A DNA stretch of 64,000 nucleotides from Chrysomallon squamiferum (Eukaryota > Mollusca > Gastropoda > Neomphalida > Peltospiridae): positions 27,769,472 to 27,833,471 of the forward strand of contig CM022672.1 of assembly GCA_012295275.1 (NCBI GenBank), in the 5' to 3' direction. Within the stretch, counting starts at the first letter, position 1, and every line of letters begins with the position of its first letter. Positions 58,538-64,000 of the stretch are shown here, piece after piece. Made by a program: the position numbers and the translations under genes. The notes under the pieces are model-generated. The model was not told the origin of the DNA and made no database searches. It saw nothing but the letters and a program-made list of their open reading frames with translations.

Positions 58538-59306
58538 AACAAAAATAAACAAGTTTATAAAAGTAACAATTTTTTTATTTATAAAAAATATATATTTAAA
58601 CAAAACGTAAGAAAGAAATTTTGTATAAAATAATCACAAAATATACACATAAAGGAATATTTGACAGTGGCAAGTTTGATTACTTCGGTATATAAAATAC
58701 ATAATTTACAATTGATATATGCTAAAATACATATACATTTTTATTGTCATTTTCATAAAAATTAAAGAAATATATTAATCGAACTTTTTAAGAATATGAG
58801 TGAAATATTTGAGTGAGTTGATGAATCAGTGAGTGATATAATTATGAGATTCCAATTTGTTGTATCATAAAATAAAATAATAACTTATAAAATGAGCTAT
58901 GTACAAAGGCGTATGCTTAAAGACCAGTGGTCTAAAATTGACAATGAATGAATAGTATAGTAGGAATTTTAAAAACCTTTCTAGTATAATTAACGAAATT
59001 AAAAAAAAAAGAAAAAAGAAATGAACAAAGAAAATGGTGTGTTTGTATAGTAAATAAAAATGTAATAATAGCAATACAATAAATCTTAAAACAAACTGGC
59101 AGTGTTACTTTACAAACTAAAATAAATGCGTACAAGTATATAAATTGTAATTAAAAGTGCATAAATAGAGAAATGCCTCTTTAAATAAATAAATAAATAA
59201 ATAAAATGCCTACTCATGTTACAAACTTGAATAATTTCATATAAATATAAAGCTTGGATGTTCAATAAATAAGACAATATCATATTTACAGATAAAAAGG
59301 TGGCCT
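58535..59306. other. AT-rich spacer between segmental copies
   Basis: No gene recognised; short open frames only. Confidence 0.6.
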
Positions 59307-59743
59307 GGCACAGCTGTGATAAGTGTCAATGGATAAACAAAAGAATTTTCTTGGCTTTGGGTTTGTACTAGTTGTGATTTGACAGCAAACAAAAGTTACC
59401 TATCATACCACCATTGTTAATGTTTTCTCTGATGGAGCAAATCAACACTTGAAACAAAAATAGCCTAAGTTTTAAAACTGAACACTTGATGATTTTACGA
59501 TAAAAAAGTGTTACTGGTACTTAGATTCACAGAATACACTGCACTGTTTTGTAGCAAAGTTTGATTACGATTTTTAATTCGCCATTTACCGCAATGTTTT
59601 TAAAATCAAAACACGAAGTTAATTTGTTTATTTCTGAACGTATTCATATTATAATTTACATACAGTAGAAATCAGAACACAGGAGAAAAAAAATGTAAAC
59701 ATTTTAAATAGCGGCAGTTTTTTTTTTAGTTGAACATAAAAAA

Positions 59744-60425
59744 TACGGCGATTTGGCCCGGATAGAGGGATAGGAAACAATTCACAGCGATTTCGCTGCG
59801 CACGTGCTATTTACATTATGTATACCGTACTATACGCTAAAAGTAGGAACACTGAAACCAAAGAATTTAAAATATAAACAACATATAAATATAAACATAG
59901 CTAGACCTTTCTACAATTTATGGCGATTTCGCTAACACGTGCTTTCAACTGCGGAGCTGTTCCACGGCACACTATAGTGTCGCACATTGTTTGAAAGGTA
60001 ATTGAATAACTTCAAAAACATGCTTCCTACATGTCATTAACAACATAAACAACATAGAAATATAATCATTTTAAATAGCAGCAGTTCTTTAGCGATATCG
60101 CTACACACGTGGTATTCATACTTTATTTCTACCGTTCTACAGGCTAAAAGTAGGAATACTGAAGAAAAACATACAAGTTTTTAAAAATATAAACATCAAA
60201 ACAACATATAAATATAATCATTTTAAACAGCGCCAATGCTTACTAGTTCTAATAAAATGTACGGCGATTTGGCCCAGTGTAAATCGTAATTTATGACGCT
60301 TTCGCTACGCACGTGCGACTTTCAAATGCTGAACTGTTCAACGACGAAGATGACACACCGAGATGTCGCACACTGTATGAAACTATGAAACTGAAAGGTA
60401 ACTGAATGAGCTTTAATTTGACTTT
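59744..60425 (+). promoter_or_regulatory. Cluster of four palindrome + CACGTG motifs, copy 2
   Basis: CACGTG lies at 59801, 59936, 60106 and 60310. Here the third palindrome is perfect (AGCGATATCGCT), whereas copy 1 has AGCGATATCGTT. Confidence 0.5.
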
Positions 60426-62741
60426 GAGTTTCTTGCTTCGTAGGCGTTATTCTAAAAATAAGCCAGTTCGAAGGCAAGGAATATACATTTGTGGATTATA
60501 TGACATGCACGTTGTTAGAAATATCGAACTCTGACCTTCCATGGAGCGACTTTCGCGTGGTTAAGCCAGGCGTATGTAGAGCGGTGCCGCTTTAGGGCTG
60601 TTTACAACGGGCGGGGCAGTTTTGTTTAGCCCCAGCACGTTTAACACTCTCGTACAAACTACTGATTTAACACACAACAGCATAATAATATGTATTTCCG
60701 TATATTTGTTTTTAATGGTATGTTTTAAAGAAGGAATATGGGAGAGGAGGAAAATGGACAAAATCTGCACTTTTAATAGCTGTCCAGTTATGTTTGTTAG
60801 GTTACTGGTACCTTAATAACTTCATTTTAATTTTTACAAATATAATCGATAACAGAGACTGGCATCTGACTTCACTGAATATTTCATCATGAAAGCTTGA
60901 TTATTAACAAAGATAGAGAGGAAAGTGTTAAAATATAGCAAACCTCTATTGACTTAGTGTTTAACTGGACGAAAATAAGTGCTTATTAGGGGGTTTGAAA
61001 TTGCTGATACTTCCTTAATTTTCAACATATTCACTTGATTTTGGTGTCATTTTAAAGGGTTTACAAGCTCTACCCAACTGTGTTATTTGTTTTCAGATTG
61101 GAAAAGACTTATTAACAGTGCAATGTATTGTTTTTCATGCTGTGGTTATATGGGATGAAAAAAAAAAGCCACTTTCATACAGCATTCGTGTTATTGCTTT
61201 AGACAATACATAGAAAATTTCAAAATTTGTAACAGTCAGGGAACAACCACAGTGATATCGTCAGACACAAAAAGCATGGACCAACAGGAACAATAACTCG
61301 TAACGGCACAAACTGCGTCTGCTCAAAAAATGGCTCCAGATTTCTCCAATTTAATGGTTCCTTTCTCACTGGTTCTGACACGAGAAACACTGCCAATTAG
61401 AAAAATTAATACATTAATCTTATAAAAAAATGTAGAATTTCAGTTTATTATGCAAACATTTGCACAATAATAATCCAGTTTGAAAAGTTTGATTAAGTTG
61501 AAAACGTAGTTAGGAAAGGTGTTGTACATCTTGGTTTAGTAACAACCATCCTTACCTTTATTAGTGTAAATCACAAAACAAAAAAGAAAATGGACGTAAA
61601 AAGTTTGAATTTGATAGTTTTAAAACCCCTATGTGACGATTTCCGTGCGTACACGGAAATTTCCGATCGAAATTCAAGACGCCGGTCAGTTTTTTTAACA
61701 TTTTGATTTTCAGAAAACCTCTGTTGGCAAAACAGGGAAATAAACTCCTTAATTATAACTTAGAGAAACTGAAACTTACTTACTAAATATATAAATAAAT
61801 AGCATTTCTTAAGTTCGAAAATTCCTTTTACCTTTTCTGTTCTTCTTCTTAATTAGATAAAAGATAACTGAAAAGTAAAGTGTAAGGGATAGTTTAAACA
61901 GAAGACTGGCAAAGTTGCTGATGTCAGTTTGCACGTGGGGATTGTTATACAACTCACAGCATTTTTCTTCTTCTTTAATTTCTCCTGTTTTTTTCTATCT
62001 TGACTTTGGACTTTTAAACATTCACGCCTTCTCCTGAAGTAGTTTCAAATATGTCCTAGAAAAACAAACCTGCTAAATTATATAAATGTTTGCACACGAG
62101 GGGGGAAAAATCAGCTCCATCCCAGACGGATTGTAGAGGTTTTGTGGTTTCTTTCTAATTTGATTTTTTATTATTTTCTTTTCTTTTTTCGTATTAATGT
62201 GATCTTCTGCAATCAACTTGACAAAAAGACACAAAAAATCATATTTTGTTCTATATCATATCACTTTCAGTAAATGTTTGATATTTGTGGGATTTTTATT
62301 TCTTTCCTTAATTTATTAATTTGTTGGGGTTTTTTATGTTTGTTTTTTTATATATTTTTTTAAATATTATTATTTTCAAGCATGGGACAACTTACCCCAA
62401 AATTCGCCTGTATTGACAACAACAACAAGAACAATAACAAGAACAATAACAATAAGAAGAAGAAGTAGAAGAAGAAGCTATTTAGCTTATTCCCTGATTT
62501 ACTTAGCATATTTTTCATGTTTTGTTACATATTTATGAGTAGAATATTTTCTCTGTGATGGTGTCTGCCTGAAACCCACTGATTTTCTCTTGTCAAAATT
62601 TCCATTCGATGTGCGAGAGCCTTTGTCAGAATAACTTGCATTCATTTACAAATTTATGTTTTTAACATATACACACAACACAAATTTATATATGTATATG
62701 GTGATTTCCCTCTAGGTCACTTTCCCCCGTGACAATTCTTC

Positions 62742-62893
62742 TCCTGCTGCACAAATAACAACATCGAGGGCTGGCATGGCTGCAAGTATAAGGTGTCATC
62801 ATCCAAATATCTGGCAGTTTCTGGATGTTCTGAAAAAAGAACAATCCCTCAGTGCTGTAACCTGCACCAGACACTGGTGAGAAGCCCCACCAC
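62742..62893 (+). pseudogene. MULE transposase remnant, 5' part, copy 2
   Basis: Same frameshifted reading (EGWHG and HHPNIWQFLDVL in different frames) as copy 1, so the lesion predates the duplication. Confidence 0.82.
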
Positions 62894-63518
62894 CAGGGCC
62901 GGGTTGAGACCCTTAGAGGCCCTAAGCACTAAAAAATGTTGGTGCTCCCATACATTTTTGTAAATCAAAATATAAGCAATGTTTAACAATAAACTGAAAT
63001 AATTTTACAATGTTCTATCAAAAAAGGCTGGAATAAACAAAACTAAATAGTACTGAAAAAGAATTGTTCGTAAACTGAATGAATTAAAAAGATATCCAAG
63101 AAGAGAATTAAACGCATTCAAAACATATAAAACATACTTACATTTTAATAGATTAAACAGCCAGGGCTGAGTGTCCTGTTGTAATAGTCATTAAACAATT
63201 TAAGGCAAGAATGAGGTAATGAATTCACATGCGACTAACACCAGTGACAGTTGGCAACTGAACTAGGAACTTGCGCTGTTTCAAATGCGTACTAGACTTG
63301 TGTTAAAAACTTGTATAACTTCCAATCTGCCAGCTCAGAGTACTTTATTTTGCACGATAAACATGACAACACAGGAGAGAACGCTTTATAAACAGAACCT
63401 ACTCATTTTTCATTAAATTTTGAAAATGTCTATACATTTAATTAATTTAATAATTTAAATGCTTCCCTTGATGCCCTAAGCACGTGCTTATTTTGCTTAT
63501 AGGGTTAATCCACCACTG
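62894..63518 (+). mobile_element. Non-autonomous hAT-type element, copy 2
   Basis: Same insertion as in copy 1 with the same CCCACCAC/CCCACTAC flanks, three bases longer through small indels. Confidence 0.88.
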
Positions 63519-63675
63519 CCCACTACCACAACGTCGCGTCTACAGGGACATCACCCAGCAGCTTCAGACTCTGGTCACAGACTACGGCAACCGAGATCGC
63601 TTGGACCTTCTCCGTGTTGTTGCTCACTGTCCAAACAGTTATGTAACTACGTGTAATATGAAATGTTTAAAATAA
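63519..63675 (+). pseudogene. MULE transposase remnant, 3' part, copy 2
   Basis: Same QRRVYRDITQQLQTLVTDYG tail as copy 1, ending in TAA. Confidence 0.7.
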
Positions 63676-63759
63676 ACAGTTTATATTATATACAACATTC
63701 TTTTATATCCTATGAAGCCGTACAAGAGATCAATTATCCTTGGCATTGTAGGCAGAGCG

Positions 63760-63862
63760 AATTGTCACGGGGGAAATGACCATGTGGGGAAATCACCAGG
63801 GGGGGGGAAATGATCGGGGGAAAATTACCGGGGGAATTAACTGGGGGAATATCCATGGGGTA
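63760..63862 (+). repeat. G-rich degenerate minisatellite, copy 2
   Basis: G runs are slightly longer than in copy 1 (for example GGGGG where copy 1 has GGGG). Confidence 0.85.
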
Positions 63863-64000
63863 AATGCCCTATAAATTTCACCTTCCACTCTGAAGTGTTT
63901 GCTCGCATTTCAAAACACACGAATAACCATTGGTATGCTCTTGTATTCTTCAATTTTGTCGAAGATTTTTTTTATTCATAAAAATTAATCATAATCTAGT

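Larger units (their letters stand above)
59307..64000 (+). repeat. Segmental duplication, copy 2 (runs off window)
   Basis: Direct copy of 51624-56320, still matching at the last base of the window, so its end is unknown. The left junction is CAGATAAAAAGGTGGCCT before GGCACAGCTG, unlike the flank of copy 1. Confidence 0.97.

Overview
The window is an AT-rich, intron- and repeat-dominated nuclear segment of an animal genome. GT-AG introns with small phased exons, a VWDE-type extracellular protein, a jockey/I-like non-LTR element, a Tigger/pogo element, a MULE remnant and a hAT insertion all fit a metazoan. A mollusc or another lophotrochozoan is my best guess, but no single marker proves it. 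No rRNA, tRNA, CRISPR or prokaryote-style operon was seen.

Layout. 1-3.4 kb is a tandem array of diverged units. On the minus strand each unit carries an intron 3' end and a small basic exon (fragments read NTSPKW). 3.96-6.56 kb holds two diverged direct repeats of about 1 kb with exon-like segments and conserved hairpins. 8.08-9.07 kb is a decayed non-LTR reverse transcriptase/RNase H. 12.15-15.53 kb (minus) holds nine phase-consistent exons of a VWDE-like protein: most of a vWD domain, a cysteine-rich region, an EGF-like domain and the start of a TIG/IPT-like domain. Just upstream of its 5'-most visible exon lies about 13 kb of a 37-bp satellite (15.64-28.80 kb). A 200-N gap and about 6.3 kb of a much cleaner 61-bp satellite (29.0-35.3 kb) follow. 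The rest of the vWD domain is not in the window, so the arrays probably lie in an intron of this gene, provided the scaffold join is right.

35.5-50.7 kb is built from related duplicated blocks: inverted and direct copies of one segment at 35.6, 37.2 and 46.9 kb, a direct 1.5-kb duplication (38.9/40.5 kb) with a third copy at 48.1 kb, a 69-bp minisatellite and a Tigger/pogo deletion derivative (42.93-43.48 kb). A second array of the small basic exons lies on the plus strand at 49.34-50.23 kb. It is followed by ORFs of unknown function, including a 71-residue one at 50.45-50.66 kb.

51.62-56.3 kb and 59.31-64.0 kb are two nearly identical direct copies of at least 4.7 kb. Each carries four palindrome + CACGTG composite motifs, a frameshifted MULE remnant interrupted by a 0.62-kb hAT-type element with an 8-bp target duplication, and a G-rich minisatellite. 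Between them is one of several T/G-strand-biased repeat blocks that recur through the window.

The only convincing host protein gene is the VWDE-like one. The most unusual unexplained structures are the two oppositely oriented arrays of homologous mini-exons and the composite palindrome/E-box clusters.
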